Assembly (NCBI GenBank): GCA_024643945.1
Contig: JAHELX010000012.1
Location: 1-30,069 of the forward strand
DNA length: 30,069 nt
Direction: 5' to 3'
DNA from: Anaerolineales bacterium
Lineage (GTDB): Bacteria; Chloroflexota; Anaerolineae; 4572-78; NAK82
Shown here: one piece after another, positions 7,034 through 15,556 of the stretch
Position numbering within the stretch: the stretch's first letter is position 1
Layout of the letters: the number at the start of each line of letters is the position of its first letter
Program-made: the position numbers and the translations under genes
The notes under the pieces: model-generated
What the model saw: only the letters and a program-made list of their open reading frames with translations
The model's database searches: none
What the model was told of the DNA's origin: nothing

Positions 7034-7852
7034 ATGACAACCTGGCAGTTGTTGGCATCAACCTGGAGTTGGGATCCGTCGGTGCTGGTGGGATGTGCGG
7101 CACTGATCGGGGGCTACCTGGTGGTAGTTCGTTCCCGCATAACCAGCAAAATGCTGTTTTTCGTGGCCGGCGTTCTGGTGATGTTGTTGGCTCTGGAGTC
7201 ACCCCTTGAGGAATTGGGCGACACCTATCTCTTTAGTGCGCATATGGCACAGCATCTGCTGCTCATACTGGTCGTGCCGCCGCTCATGCTTCTGGGTATT
7301 CCCAGGTGGCTTGCTCAGCGGATACTGGATTGGCCGCTGGCCAACCGGATCGAGCGGATCCTTAACCGGCCACTGCTGGCATGGCTGCTGGGGATGGGCA
7401 CTATATGGGTGTGGCACGCGCCGATTTTGTACAACGCCACCCTGGCCGATGAGAATATCCATATCGTGGAACATCTATCTTTCTTGGTAACATCCTCCAT
7501 CTTCTGGTGGCCGATCCTGTCGCCGCTGACGGAACGACGTCTGGCACCCCTCGCCACAATACCCTATCTCTTTGCTGCCTCCGCCGCTACCAGTATCCTG
7601 GGCATTATTCTGACCTTTAGCCCACCGGGCATATATCCCGCCTATCTCGACCCGAAGGACGAGATCGGCGCCTTGCCACTGTTGCGCGATGGTTGGGGGC
7701 TTTCCCCAGCGGCAGACCAGCAACTGGGTGGGCTTTTGATGTGGGTTCCCGGCGGCCTGGCATACCTCTCCGGTATCATCGGCGCGCTGACCCGCTGGTA
7801 CAGCATGCCTGAGGAAGATGAGATGGATAAATTGTCAAACTACAAATTATAG
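7034..7852 (+). CDS. ctaG: Cytochrome c oxidase assembly factor, CtaG/caa3_CtaG family
   Basis: A 272-residue integral membrane protein with about seven helices. HMAQHLLLILVVPPLMLLG, WHAPILYNATL and a C-terminal MWVPGGLAYLSGI fit the Bacillus-type CtaG family, required for making active caa3 oxidase and probably involved in copper delivery to CuB/CuA. Its His and Met residues near membrane edges suit copper handling. It starts two bases after the coxC stop and has no strong ribosome binding site, so it is probably translated by reinitiation. Its place directly behind coxC supports the assignment. Confidence 0.9.
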   Translation: MTTWQLLASTWSWDPSVLVGCAALIGGYLVVVRSRITSKMLFFVAGVLVMLLALESPLEELGDTYLFSAHMAQHLLLILVVPPLMLLGIPRWLAQRILDWPLANRIERILNRPLLAWLLGMGTIWVWHAPILYNATLADENIHIVEHLSFLVTSSIFWWPILSPLTERRLAPLATIPYLFAASAATSILGIILTFSPPGIYPAYLDPKDEIGALPLLRDGWGLSPAADQQLGGLLMWVPGGLAYLSGIIGALTRWYSMPEEDEMDKLSNYKL

Positions 7853-7862
7853 AGAAGGAAAA

Positions 7863-8144
7863 ATGGCACAAGAAACAGAAAATACGCAGGGCTTTGAGCA
7901 TCAAGCTCAGGCCGCCACTGTTGAGGTCCGTTCCGGGTGGCAGAAACCGCGACCCGAAACGCTGCCTCAGCCGACTTACTGGCCAGGAGTGCTGGCTATT
8001 GGCGTCGTCTCTGTACTATGGGGCATTGTGACTACATTTATCATCTCAGGCATAGGGTTCGTCCTGACAGCACTCGCCATCTATGGCTGGGTTAGGGAGT
8101 TGTTTCATGAACAGCAGGATGCCAGACGTAACACAGTCGAATGA
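7863..8144 (+). CDS. Small membrane protein, possible oxidase subunit IV
   Basis: 93 residues: a polar N-terminal stretch of about 38 residues ending in [11 protein letters not shown], then two tightly spaced hydrophobic segments (about 40-59 and 62-77) and a charged tail. The start ATG at 7863 follows GAGAAGGA. Small two-helix proteins at this position in caa3/bc operons are often annotated as cytochrome c oxidase subunit IV or as accessory subunits. No catalytic residues are visible. Its last 38 bases overlap the Rieske gene, pointing to coupled expression with the next complex. The function is inferred from position only. Confidence 0.7.
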   Translation: MAQETENTQGFEHQAQAATVEVRSGWQKPRPETLPQPTYWPGVLAIGVVSVLWGIVTTFIISGIGFVLTALAIYGWVRELFHEQQDARRNTVE

Positions 8145-8646
8145 AAATAACGGCCAGGATATGATAGGTCGACGGCAATTTCTGACAAGGCTAAGCATCG
8201 GATTAGGCGCTCTGGCCGCAGCCGCCGCCAGCGTGCCCATCATCAGCTTTATATTCTCGCCATTCCTGCGGGAACCACCCGAGACTTGGCGCGCCGTAGG
8301 AACTGTAGACAACTTCAAGGTGGGGGAAACAGTGTTGGTATCGTTTCTTGATGCTTCCCCGCTGCCGTGGGCCGGCGTCACCGCCAACACCGCAGCCTGG
8401 CTGCGTCGCGACAGCGAACAGGAGTTTACAGCATTCTCAGTCAACTGCACCCACCTGGGTTGTCCGGTGAGATGGTTGGCAGATGCCGAGCTGTTTATGT
8501 GTCCCTGCCATGGGGGGGTGTATTACCAAAACGGCGTGGTAGCTGCTGGACCACCACCGCTACCGCTGCCCCAGTATCCGGTGCGTGTGCAGAATGGACA
8601 GGTCGAGATTCGCACCAGTCCAATTCCGATTACAACCGTTGAATAA
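8107..8646 (+). CDS. Rieske iron-sulfur protein of the quinol oxidising complex
   Basis: A 179-residue Rieske subunit, membrane-anchored at the N-terminus. GRRQFLTRL (21-29) followed by a hydrophobic helix (30-50) is a twin-arginine signal anchor. The 2Fe-2S ligands are in CTHLGC (Cys114, His116) and CPCHG (Cys132, His135). Cys119 and Cys134 would form the disulfide of high-potential Rieske proteins. It takes the first electron from quinol at the cytochrome b Qo site and hands it to a haem c. The start ATG at 8107 has TTAGGGAG seven bases upstream; 8119 and 8161 are weaker options. It is followed directly by cytochrome b. Confidence 0.93.
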   Translation: MNSRMPDVTQSNENNGQDMIGRRQFLTRLSIGLGALAAAAASVPIISFIFSPFLREPPETWRAVGTVDNFKVGETVLVSFLDASPLPWAGVTANTAAWLRRDSEQEFTAFSVNCTHLGCPVRWLADAELFMCPCHGGVYYQNGVVAAGPPPLPLPQYPVRVQNGQVEIRTSPIPITTVE

Positions 8647-8662
8647 TGATAGGAGCATCGCA

Positions 8663-10060
8663 ATGAACATTCTGAAACGTGCGTGGAGGTGGTTTGATGA
8701 TCGTACCGGGACCTCCAACGCCATAGGGCCGATCGCAAAGCATCCGGTGCCACCCGGAAGTGACTGGTGGTACGTCTTCGGCAGTGCCACGCTGTTCGCC
8801 TTTATCTTGCAAGTTGTCACTGGGGTTATTCTGGCTCTTTCGTATGTCCCTTCCGCGGGAGAAGCTTACCAGAGCTTGCAATTTATAAGCAACGACGCCT
8901 TTATGGGGTCGGTGCTGCGCGGCATGCATTTCTTTGGGGCATCCGCGATGGTTTTGTTGGTTGGCGTTCATATGGCTCGTGTTTTTCTGATGGGGGTATA
9001 CAAGTTTCCACGGGAGATGAGCTGGCTTACGGGAACGGTGTTGTTGCTGTTCACTCTGGGAACGGCCTTTTCAGGACAATTGTTGCGCTGGGACCAAAAT
9101 GCTATCTGGACGGCTGTCGTCGCTGCCGAGATAGCAGGACGCGCACCCCTCATCGGCAAAGGGATCGCACGTTTTATTCTTGGAGGCGATGTAATCGGCG
9201 GGGCGACGCTGAGCCGGTTCTTTTCCGTCCACGTTTTCCTGTTCCCGGCGGTCATCATCGGCATTGTCGGGATTCACCTGTACCTGGTACTGCGTAACGG
9301 CATCTCTGAACCCCCGGAGGCCGGCCGACCGGTAGACACCAAGACCTATCGTGCCTGGTATCAGGATCTGCTGCATCGGGTTGGGCGGCCCTTTTGGCCG
9401 GACGCTGCCTGGCGCGACGCTGTTTTCTCAGCAGTTATGATCCTGGTTGTTGTAGCATTGGCGGTGATTTTTGGCGCCCCCGCACTAACTAAGCCGCCCA
9501 ATCCCGCCATTGTCCAGGCCTTGCCGCGGCCCGATTGGTATTTTCTGTGGGTCTTCGCCTTAATGGCGCTCGTTCCGCCGGCAACTGAGGGATATATCAT
9601 GATCTATGGGCCTCTGGCTCTCGGCCTGGTGCTGATTCTTTTGCCTTTCTTAGCCAATCGGGGCGAACGAAGTCCACGCAAGCGTCCGTGGGCTATCGGC
9701 ATTGTGCTCATCGCCGTGGTGATGATCATCACGCTGGGGATAGCCGGAGAAAACTCATACTGGTCTCCCGACTTCTCTGCGCCGCCGTTGCCCGAGCAAG
9801 TGGTGGCCGCCAGCAGCGGCCCTGTCGCTGATGGCGCCAAACTGTTCCACGACAAAGGCTGTGAATATTGCCATATGATCCAGGGGTACGGTGGCCGTCG
9901 CGGTCCCAACCTCTCAGACATAGGGAATCGGCTTACCCCTGAAGACATGACGGTCCGCATTCTCAATGGAGGGACGAATATGCCAGCTTTTGCCAGCATC
10001 CTGACCCCCCAACAAGTGAATGACCTGGTTGCCTTTCTGAAATCGCGTCGTACGCCATAG
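8663..10060 (+). CDS. Cytochrome b with C-terminal fused cytochrome c domain
   Basis: A 465-residue protein combining the whole cytochrome b core and a haem c domain. The b-haem ligands are His89/His103 and His190/His205, with 13 and 14 residues between them; the 14 spacing in the second helix is the b6 pattern, not the mitochondrial bc1 pattern. The Qo loop motif is PDWY (290-293) instead of PEWY. Where b6 has the Cys that binds haem ci (FYCLGG), this protein has WYVFGS, so that haem is absent. The tail (about 385-465) holds CEYCH (Cys400, Cys403, His404) and a likely axial Met440 (NMPAF). It replaces cytochrome c1/f. The start ATG at 8663 follows TAGGAG, 16 bases after the Rieske stop. Confidence 0.95.
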   Translation: MNILKRAWRWFDDRTGTSNAIGPIAKHPVPPGSDWWYVFGSATLFAFILQVVTGVILALSYVPSAGEAYQSLQFISNDAFMGSVLRGMHFFGASAMVLLVGVHMARVFLMGVYKFPREMSWLTGTVLLLFTLGTAFSGQLLRWDQNAIWTAVVAAEIAGRAPLIGKGIARFILGGDVIGGATLSRFFSVHVFLFPAVIIGIVGIHLYLVLRNGISEPPEAGRPVDTKTYRAWYQDLLHRVGRPFWPDAAWRDAVFSAVMILVVVALAVIFGAPALTKPPNPAIVQALPRPDWYFLWVFALMALVPPATEGYIMIYGPLALGLVLILLPFLANRGERSPRKRPWAIGIVLIAVVMIITLGIAGENSYWSPDFSAPPLPEQVVAASSGPVADGAKLFHDKGCEYCHMIQGYGGRRGPNLSDIGNRLTPEDMTVRILNGGTNMPAFASILTPQQVNDLVAFLKSRRTP

Positions 10061-10125
10061 ATAGATAGAATGAAGGCGCATTCTCATCCATGGCTTATTT
10101 GATACAAAGCGCCGGGAGGTTCGAT

Positions 10126-10491
10126 ATGCACTATCACTTACTCCTGTTTTTGCTACTGCTGGCGTTGGTTCTATTCCTCCTGCTACCATGGCAAGTGGCC
10201 TTGCCTCTGGGCGTGGTGCTCCTGATCGGCTACCTCATAATCCAGCGAAAAGTCCTCCAGGCGCAGCGCCAGCCGTCAGTCACTGGCGAGAAGGCAATGA
10301 TCGGAGAGCGGGCGGTGGTGGTCACGTCGAAAAAGGGCGAGATAGAGGTGCACTATCGGGGCGAAATCTGGCACGCCATTTGCCCCGAGCCCTTGCATCA
10401 TGGGCAGCAAGTTATCATCGAGGATGTGGAGGGACTGACTTTGCATGTGATGCCGGTACCCGAGCTTATGGATGATGAGCCCCCCGAGTAG
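10126..10491 (+). CDS. NfeD-like membrane protein with OB-fold
   Basis: 121 residues. The N-terminus has two adjacent hydrophobic segments (about 4-22 and 25-38), followed by an OB-like domain: IGERAVVVTSKKGEIEVHYRGEIWHAI and a QVIIEDVEGLTLHV strand pattern typical of the NfeD C-terminal domain. NfeD proteins usually pair with an SPFH/stomatin partner in membrane quality control. No such partner lies nearby, so a role with the respiratory complexes is possible but unproven. The start ATG at 10126 has GGGAGG six bases upstream. It is the last gene of the respiratory operon, 65 bases after cytochrome b. Confidence 0.8.
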   Translation: MHYHLLLFLLLLALVLFLLLPWQVALPLGVVLLIGYLIIQRKVLQAQRQPSVTGEKAMIGERAVVVTSKKGEIEVHYRGEIWHAICPEPLHHGQQVIIEDVEGLTLHVMPVPELMDDEPPE

Positions 10492-10544
10492 GCTAGGAAA
10501 TCCTATTCAACAAAATTGAACCATTGCTCAACATTCATAGCAGC

Positions 10545-10588
10545 CTTAAGGTTACCTTAAGCATCGCTTTAGGCAGCCATAAAGACAG
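10545..10588 (+). promoter_or_regulatory. Operator: four CTTAAG-type repeats, 11-bp period (copy 3)
   Basis: CTTAAG, CTTAAG, CTTTAG and CATAAA start at 10545, 10556, 10567 and 10578, exactly 11 bp apart. The degeneracy order matches copy 2 at 2621, so the two arrays are likely related by descent or selection. TATAAT begins 28 bp after the start of the last unit. It precedes the putative metal transporter gene. Confidence 0.8.
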
Positions 10589-10605
10589 GCAGGCAAGCAA
10601 CGGGC

Positions 10606-10611
10606 TATAAT
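10606..10611 (+). promoter_or_regulatory. -10 element TATAAT
   Basis: This perfect TATAAT lies 28 bp after the start of the last operator repeat and about 50 bases before the gene. The usual -35 position is occupied by the operator edge, as in activator-dependent promoters. Confidence 0.6.
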
Positions 10612-10662
10612 AAATAATAAGAGCATGGGTGATTTATGGATTAATTAAGGAGAATCAGCAAT

Positions 10663-11565
10663 TTGCAATTCGAAGGTTTTACAATGACTCCACTCACCGC
10701 AGTCGCTTACTCGTTCCTCTTTGGCTTGCTGCATGGCATTCTACCTGACGAACACACCTGGCCCATCACGTTTAGCTATGCCATTGGCAGCGCAAGCGGA
10801 CGGGAAGGCATGAAGGCAGGGCTTTATTTTTCGGGCGCTTTTACGTTTCAGCGTATGCTTCTCTCAGAAGCAGCCTACCTGGCATTGGCGCCGTTTCTGC
10901 TCTCACCCACCATCAATGGGATCGTTTACTTTGTGGTCGGGTTTGCCATGTCGGCCGCTGGCATAATTGTTCTACGTCAGAATCGCTACCCTCACCTCCA
11001 TCTCGTAGGACACCATCACGATGAGGCGCGCGATATGAGCCCGAGTGTTGCAGTTCTCACCAGGCACCATGTAGAGCCGGCAGCACCGGCGGCGGCACCC
11101 CCACCTGCCCGGTGGACGATTGTCCACGGATTTATCGCAGGTTTTGGTTTCGGTGGATTCTCGCTCTTTATCAACACGGTTGCTGCCCCCGCTATGCGAA
11201 GCGCGTGGTTAGGGTTTCTGCCAGGCCTTTTATTCGGACTGGGCACGATGATCATGCTGGTAATTGTGGGCGCCCTGTTTGGAGCATCCTTGCACTGGAC
11301 GCACGCTCTGACGGAGCAGGAGATCAAGCGCATCGGCGCTCAGACAGGCGGCAGAACATTATTCTTCGGCGGATTACTTTTCGGAGTTTTTGGAATTGCA
11401 ACACTTCTTGGTCTGGATCGCTATCTGCCCCTTGATGCGGGGTACGTGTTTATTGGGCTGTTTATGATCATGGTCGCAGTCCCGGCTTTTGTTTACTCGC
11501 TGAAAGAGGTTCTGGCAACGAGAAACGAGGGCCGGGAAAAGGATGACTATGTATCAAATTTGTGA
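10663..11565 (+). CDS. Membrane protein, NicO/RcnA-like putative metal transporter
   Basis: 300 residues with about six membrane helices in two halves. The first half carries HGILPDEHTWP (His24, Asp29, His31), close to the HxxxxDH signature of the nickel/cobalt transporter superfamily but one residue longer. The second half repeats the idea with VHGFIAGFGFGG (153-164). Between them is a His-rich loop (residues 110-118 and 134-135) followed by an Ala/Pro linker, as seen in metal exporters of the NicO type. The ion is not known; an alternative is a LysE/TauE-like exporter. TTG at 10663 has AAGGAG upstream; ATG at 10684, with GAAGG, is an equally plausible start. Twelve bases separate it from the HMA-like gene, and the CTTAAG operator lies upstream. 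Confidence 0.65.
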   Translation: MQFEGFTMTPLTAVAYSFLFGLLHGILPDEHTWPITFSYAIGSASGREGMKAGLYFSGAFTFQRMLLSEAAYLALAPFLLSPTINGIVYFVVGFAMSAAGIIVLRQNRYPHLHLVGHHHDEARDMSPSVAVLTRHHVEPAAPAAAPPPARWTIVHGFIAGFGFGGFSLFINTVAAPAMRSAWLGFLPGLLFGLGTMIMLVIVGALFGASLHWTHALTEQEIKRIGAQTGGRTLFFGGLLFGVFGIATLLGLDRYLPLDAGYVFIGLFMIMVAVPAFVYSLKEVLATRNEGREKDDYVSNL

Positions 11566-11577
11566 AAGGAGATTCCA

Positions 11578-11841
11578 ATGGGTTTAGCAAGATTTGTTGC
11601 CAAAGACCCTTATACTCCAGCAGCTACCGAAAAAGAACTTGAAGACTTAATCCCTAAGATCCATGGTGTGATCGATTGGACCATCCATGCCAATGGGGAT
11701 GTGACGATTGAATATGATAGGGAGCGTATAAGCGATGAGCTGATTGAGGAGGCACTGGTCGGGATTGGCTTCAAGTTGAAACACATCTACGATGATCCGA
11801 ACGCAGACGAGGTCAAGGCACATAAGGCCCTAGGCCACTGA
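11578..11841 (+). CDS. Small HMA-like protein lacking the CxxC metal site
   Basis: 87 residues with an apparent beta-alpha-beta-beta-alpha-beta pattern: KIHGVIDWTIHANGDVTIEY followed by a helix around ISDELIEEALVGIGFKLKHI. This resembles heavy-metal-associated (HMA) domains, where a GV...Y-D...I..ai...Gf spacing is usual, but the metal-binding CxxC is absent and there is no cysteine at all. The gene starts with ATG after GAAAGGAG, 12 bases after the transporter-like gene, so they are co-transcribed. It may be a regulator or adaptor of that protein. The fold assignment is by pattern only. Confidence 0.6.
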   Translation: MGLARFVAKDPYTPAATEKELEDLIPKIHGVIDWTIHANGDVTIEYDRERISDELIEEALVGIGFKLKHIYDDPNADEVKAHKALGH

Positions 11842-11912
11842 CCGACTCACCTGGCAAACTCCAGGCAGCAGAGCATCAGCCTGGCATAACTTCAAATGGG
11901 AGAAACCAGACC

Positions 11913-12896
11913 ATGACGGCAAATCTATGGGCAATGGGCGTTGATCTGGGAGGTACCAAGGTAGAAGTGGCCCAGGTAGACTCGGAAGGGCAGGTGCGGC
12001 AGCGGCTGCGGCGGGCCACCGATGTCAAGGACGGCCCGGCCGCCATCGAGGCCGAGATCATCGCTGCCGTGCGCGAGTTGCAGGAGAGCACAGATTCTTC
12101 GCCAGCCGGCGTGGGGGTAGGGGTGGCTGGGCAGATTGAGCCGGCCAGCGGCGTCGTACACTTTGCCCCTAACCTGGATTGGCATGACGTGCCGCTCCAG
12201 GCCGATTTGAGCCGGACCCTGAGGTTGCCGGTGGTGGTGACTAACGATGTGCGCGCCGCTGCCTGGGGTGAGTGGCTTCACGGTGCCGGCCAGGGGTGCG
12301 ACGATCTGGTGTGTCTCTTTGTAGGCACCGGTATCGGCGGCGGGGTGGTGAGCGGGGGACGGATGCTAGCCGGTTGCAGCAACGCAGCCGGTGAACTTGG
12401 CCACATCACGCTTGACCTGCACGGTCCCATGTGTCACTGCGGCAATCAGGGTTGCCTGGAGGCTTTGGCAGGGGGCTGGGCCATCGCCTGGCGGGCTCAG
12501 GAGGCCATCGCCGCCGACCCGGCCGCTGGGGCTTCTCTGGTGCAGATGGCGGGCGGCCAGCAGAAAGCCGTCACCGCCAAAATCGTGGCCCAGGCCTTTC
12601 ACGCAGGTGATCCATTGGCTCGAAAATTGGTAGATGAAGTGGCCCAGGCTCTCGTCGCTGGCGCCGTTGGCCTGGTGAATGCCTTCAATCCTTGCCGCTT
12701 GATTCTGGGCGGAGGGGTAATCGAGGGGCTGCCAGAATTGGTAGATCGCATTGATGAGGGTGTATGCGAGCGAGCCTTAGAGGCGGTCAGTGCTCCGTTG
12801 CAGGTTCTCCCAGCACAATTGAAAAATGATGCTGGCGTGGTCGGAGCAGCAGCCCTGGCGATGCATTCACAACGATCCTCTTATGCTGGCGATTAA
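11913..12896 (+). CDS. ROK family glucokinase
   Basis: 327 residues. Phosphorylates glucose (or a related sugar) with ATP. The N-terminal phosphate-binding loop is GVDLGGTKVEVA (residues 9-20), and the second ATP motif is GTGIGGGVVSGG. The ROK zinc site is ELGHITLD plus CHCGNQGCLE, with the His and three Cys in the expected order, which favours an enzyme over a ROK repressor; there is no N-terminal helix-turn-helix. The start is ATG after TGGGAG. The gene opens the carbohydrate block and would feed glucose-6-phosphate to the zwf and PGI activities encoded downstream. The sugar preference is inferred. Confidence 0.9.
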   Translation: MTANLWAMGVDLGGTKVEVAQVDSEGQVRQRLRRATDVKDGPAAIEAEIIAAVRELQESTDSSPAGVGVGVAGQIEPASGVVHFAPNLDWHDVPLQADLSRTLRLPVVVTNDVRAAAWGEWLHGAGQGCDDLVCLFVGTGIGGGVVSGGRMLAGCSNAAGELGHITLDLHGPMCHCGNQGCLEALAGGWAIAWRAQEAIAADPAAGASLVQMAGGQQKAVTAKIVAQAFHAGDPLARKLVDEVAQALVAGAVGLVNAFNPCRLILGGGVIEGLPELVDRIDEGVCERALEAVSAPLQVLPAQLKNDAGVVGAAALAMHSQRSSYAGD

Positions 12897-13004
12897 AGCT
12901 GGTAAGCCCTGGATCGGGTAGGGTAGATTAGCCACTGGACGACGATCACCGGTTATAGTTTGGCAATTCACACTGAACAGGGTGTAGAAGGTGCAGGTAG
13001 CAAT

Positions 13005-13256
13005 ATGAACACGAGTGCAGTTTTCCGTATTATCTCCAGCGTCGCCGGGCGGCTGGCCCGCATCGCCGCCGGCCTGGCCCTGATTGGCGCTGGGCTGGGG
13101 CGGGTTCGAGGCATCGGCGGCTGGATCTTGGCCATCATTGGCCTGGTACCGTTGGCAGCCGGCACATTCGATTGGTGTGTACTGGCGCCGCTATTCGGCC
13201 TGCCTTTCGAGGGGCCACGTTTACGTCTCACCCTCGAAAGTGAACAGCGTGCCTGA
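13005..13256 (+). CDS. DUF2892 (YgaP-type) membrane protein
   Basis: 83 residues with two membrane helices. The pattern RIAAGLALIGAGL, a short basic turn, then GWILAIIGLVPLAAGTFDWCVLAPLFG matches DUF2892, the membrane part of YgaP-like proteins, with the Cys near the end of the second helix conserved. The start ATG at 13005 is chosen over an in-frame TTG at 12960 because the family begins close to the first helix. The function is unknown. There is no rhodanese domain attached. Confidence 0.75.
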   Translation: MNTSAVFRIISSVAGRLARIAAGLALIGAGLGRVRGIGGWILAIIGLVPLAAGTFDWCVLAPLFGLPFEGPRLRLTLESEQRA

Positions 13257-13374
13257 CAGACAAATGTGGGTTCTGCCGCAGGCGGCGAGTGTAGAAACTG
13301 CAGGTGAGGGCTGAAGGTCCTGGCACCGTGTGTTGTCCCTGCCTGAAAGCCTTTAAGTACATTCAAAGAAGTTC

Positions 13375-13396
13375 CGCCCGTTTTCTCGGGCGTTTT
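13375..13396 (+). terminator. Probable terminator hairpin before transketolase
   Basis: CGCCCG (13375-13380) pairs with CGGGCG (13387-13392) around a six-base loop, followed by four T. It is short but GC-rich and separates the DUF2892 gene from transketolase. It could instead act as an attenuator in the transketolase leader. Confidence 0.5.
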
Positions 13397-13468
13397 GGCC
13401 TGAGAAACCAGGCATTTACCCATCAAGACTTATTTGTCCGTACTTAGTTGCAAGAAAGGAAATGACTA

Positions 13469-15556
13469 GTGAAGACCGAACTTGCGTCAACCCTCTCCCC
13501 AACAAAATTGGACGAATTGGCCATTAATAGCATACGCTTCTTGTCGGTAGATGCCGTGCAAAAAGCTAATAGCGGGCATCCGGGGTTGCCGCTAGACGCG
13601 GCACCTATGGCTTACGTCTTGTGGACACGTTTTCTCAAACACAATCCGACCAATCCCAATTGGTTCGATCGAGACCGGTTTGTCCTTTCCGCGGGCCACG
13701 GATCGATGCTGCTTTATAGTTTGCTCTATCTGACTGGCTACGATCTCCCCCTCGAACAGATCAAGCAGTTCCGTCAGTGGGGAAGTATCACACCCGGTCA
13801 TCCCGAGCGTGGCCTCACGCCAGGAGTCGAAGTGACAACAGGGCCGCTCGGGCAAGGATTTGGCAACGGTGTGGGTATGGCCATTGCGGAAGCACACCTG
13901 GCCGCGCGTTACAATCGCCCTGATTTTGAGATCATCAACCACTTCACCTACGGGCTTGTCAGCGATGGTGATCTGATGGAAGGCGTCGCGTCGGAAGCAG
14001 CGTCGCTCGCCGGTCACTTGAAACTGGGTAAACTGATCTACCTGTACGACAACAACCACGTTTCCCTCGCTGCCGGAACGAATATCACGTTTACCGAAGA
14101 CCGCGCGAAACGATTCGAGGCGTACGGCTGGCATACGCAATCCATAGAGGATGGCAACGACCTGGATGCGCTCGACCAGGCGCTGCGCACAGCGCGTAAC
14201 GAAACGGAACGCCCGTCGCTGATTCTGGTGCGTACGCACCTGGGCTACGGATCGCCGAACAAGCAAGATACCTATGAAGCGCACGGCTCACCGCTGGGCG
14301 AGGAAGAAGTGAAGTTGACGAAAGAAAATCTGGGCTGGCCGGTCGAACCGCCGTTTTACGTTCCAGACGAAGTGCTCGAACATTTTCGCCAGGCCGTTGA
14401 CCGGGGCAGGCAGGCCGAAGCTGAGTGGAACGATAAGTTGTCCGCATACGCGCGCGCTTATCCTGATCTTGCCTCGGAACTCCAACAAATCATGCGGGGT
14501 GAATTGCCCCAAGGTTGGGACACAGACATGCCCCATTTTCCCGCCGACGCCAAGGGGTTAAAAACACGCGTTGCATCGGGGAAAGTTTTGAACGCGATTA
14601 CCCCCAGGCTCCCGGCACTTATTGGCGGCTCGGCAGATTTGGATCCTTCGACGCACACGGCGCTGCAGGGTATGGGTGACTTCGAAAATCCTGAGAAGGC
14701 GACGGGTGATATGCAGGGTTCGGCCGGTGGAGGCTGGAGTTACGCCGGTTCCAATTTGCACTTTGGCGTGCGCGAGCACGCGATGGGCGCAATATTGAAC
14801 GGTATGGCGGCCCACGGGGGGACGGTCCCCTTCGGTGCGACATTCTTGATCTTTTCCGATTACATGCGTCCCTCGATTCGCCTGGCGGCGCTATCGGAAC
14901 TGCACGTGATCTACGTATTTACCCACGACAGCATCGGCCTGGGTGAGGACGGTCCCACCCATCAATCGGTTGAACAACTCGCCAGCCTGCGGGCGATTCC
15001 GAATCTCACGGTTATTCGGCCGGCCGACGCCAACGAGACCGTCGTCGCCTGGCGCGTGGCGCTCGAAACGCGAAATCGCCCGGTTGCGCTGGTGTTGACC
15101 AGGCAAAATGTGCCCACGCTGGATCGCAGCCAGCTTGCGGCGGCTGAGGGTCTGCGGCGTGGTGCGTACGTTTTGGCCGACGCGCCAAACGGCAAGCCCG
15201 ACGTGATCCTGATCGCTACTGGATCGGAAGTCAGCCTGATCCTTGAGACACGCCAAGAGTTGCTGAAGCAGAATATACAAGCGCGCGTCGTTTCGATGCC
15301 CAGTTGGGAACTGTTTGAAGCCCAATCCCAAGCGTATCGCGACTCGGTCTTGTTGCCATCCGTCCGTGCACGGCTGGCAGTCGAGGCGGGCGCGCCGCAG
15401 GGATGGTACCGTTACCTGGGCGACCAGGGCGATGTAATTGGCGTGGATCGTTTTGGCGCATCGGCTCCCGGGGACGTGGTGATGCAGGAATACGGCTTCA
15501 ACGTTGAAAACGTCCATCAACGAGTCCTCGCCTTGCTGAAGAAAGGGGAAAAGTGA
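13469..15556 (+). CDS. tkt: Transketolase
   Basis: A 695-residue thiamine diphosphate enzyme that moves two-carbon units between sugar phosphates in the non-oxidative pentose phosphate pathway. Visible landmarks are [15 protein letters not shown] (N-terminal substrate loop), TTGPLGQG, the cofactor/Mg site [22 protein letters not shown] with catalytic His, and the C-terminal ATGSEV region. The length is normal. The start is GTG at 13469 with AAGAAAGGA eight bases upstream; an out-of-frame ATG at 13462 is not used. The last four bases (GTGA) overlap the start of rpiB, so the two are translationally coupled. Confidence 0.96.
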   Translation: MKTELASTLSPTKLDELAINSIRFLSVDAVQKANSGHPGLPLDAAPMAYVLWTRFLKHNPTNPNWFDRDRFVLSAGHGSMLLYSLLYLTGYDLPLEQIKQFRQWGSITPGHPERGLTPGVEVTTGPLGQGFGNGVGMAIAEAHLAARYNRPDFEIINHFTYGLVSDGDLMEGVASEAASLAGHLKLGKLIYLYDNNHVSLAAGTNITFTEDRAKRFEAYGWHTQSIEDGNDLDALDQALRTARNETERPSLILVRTHLGYGSPNKQDTYEAHGSPLGEEEVKLTKENLGWPVEPPFYVPDEVLEHFRQAVDRGRQAEAEWNDKLSAYARAYPDLASELQQIMRGELPQGWDTDMPHFPADAKGLKTRVASGKVLNAITPRLPALIGGSADLDPSTHTALQGMGDFENPEKATGDMQGSAGGGWSYAGSNLHFGVREHAMGAILNGMAAHGGTVPFGATFLIFSDYMRPSIRLAALSELHVIYVFTHDSIGLGEDGPTHQSVEQLASLRAIPNLTVIRPADANETVVAWRVALETRNRPVALVLTRQNVPTLDRSQLAAAEGLRRGAYVLADAPNGKPDVILIATGSEVSLILETRQELLKQNIQARVVSMPSWELFEAQSQAYRDSVLLPSVRARLAVEAGAPQGWYRYLGDQGDVIGVDRFGASAPGDVVMQEYGFNVENVHQRVLALLKKGEK

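Noticed and set aside
13592..14284. 230-codon minus-strand frame opposite transketolase
   Set aside because: It is a shadow of the real gene with no independent support.
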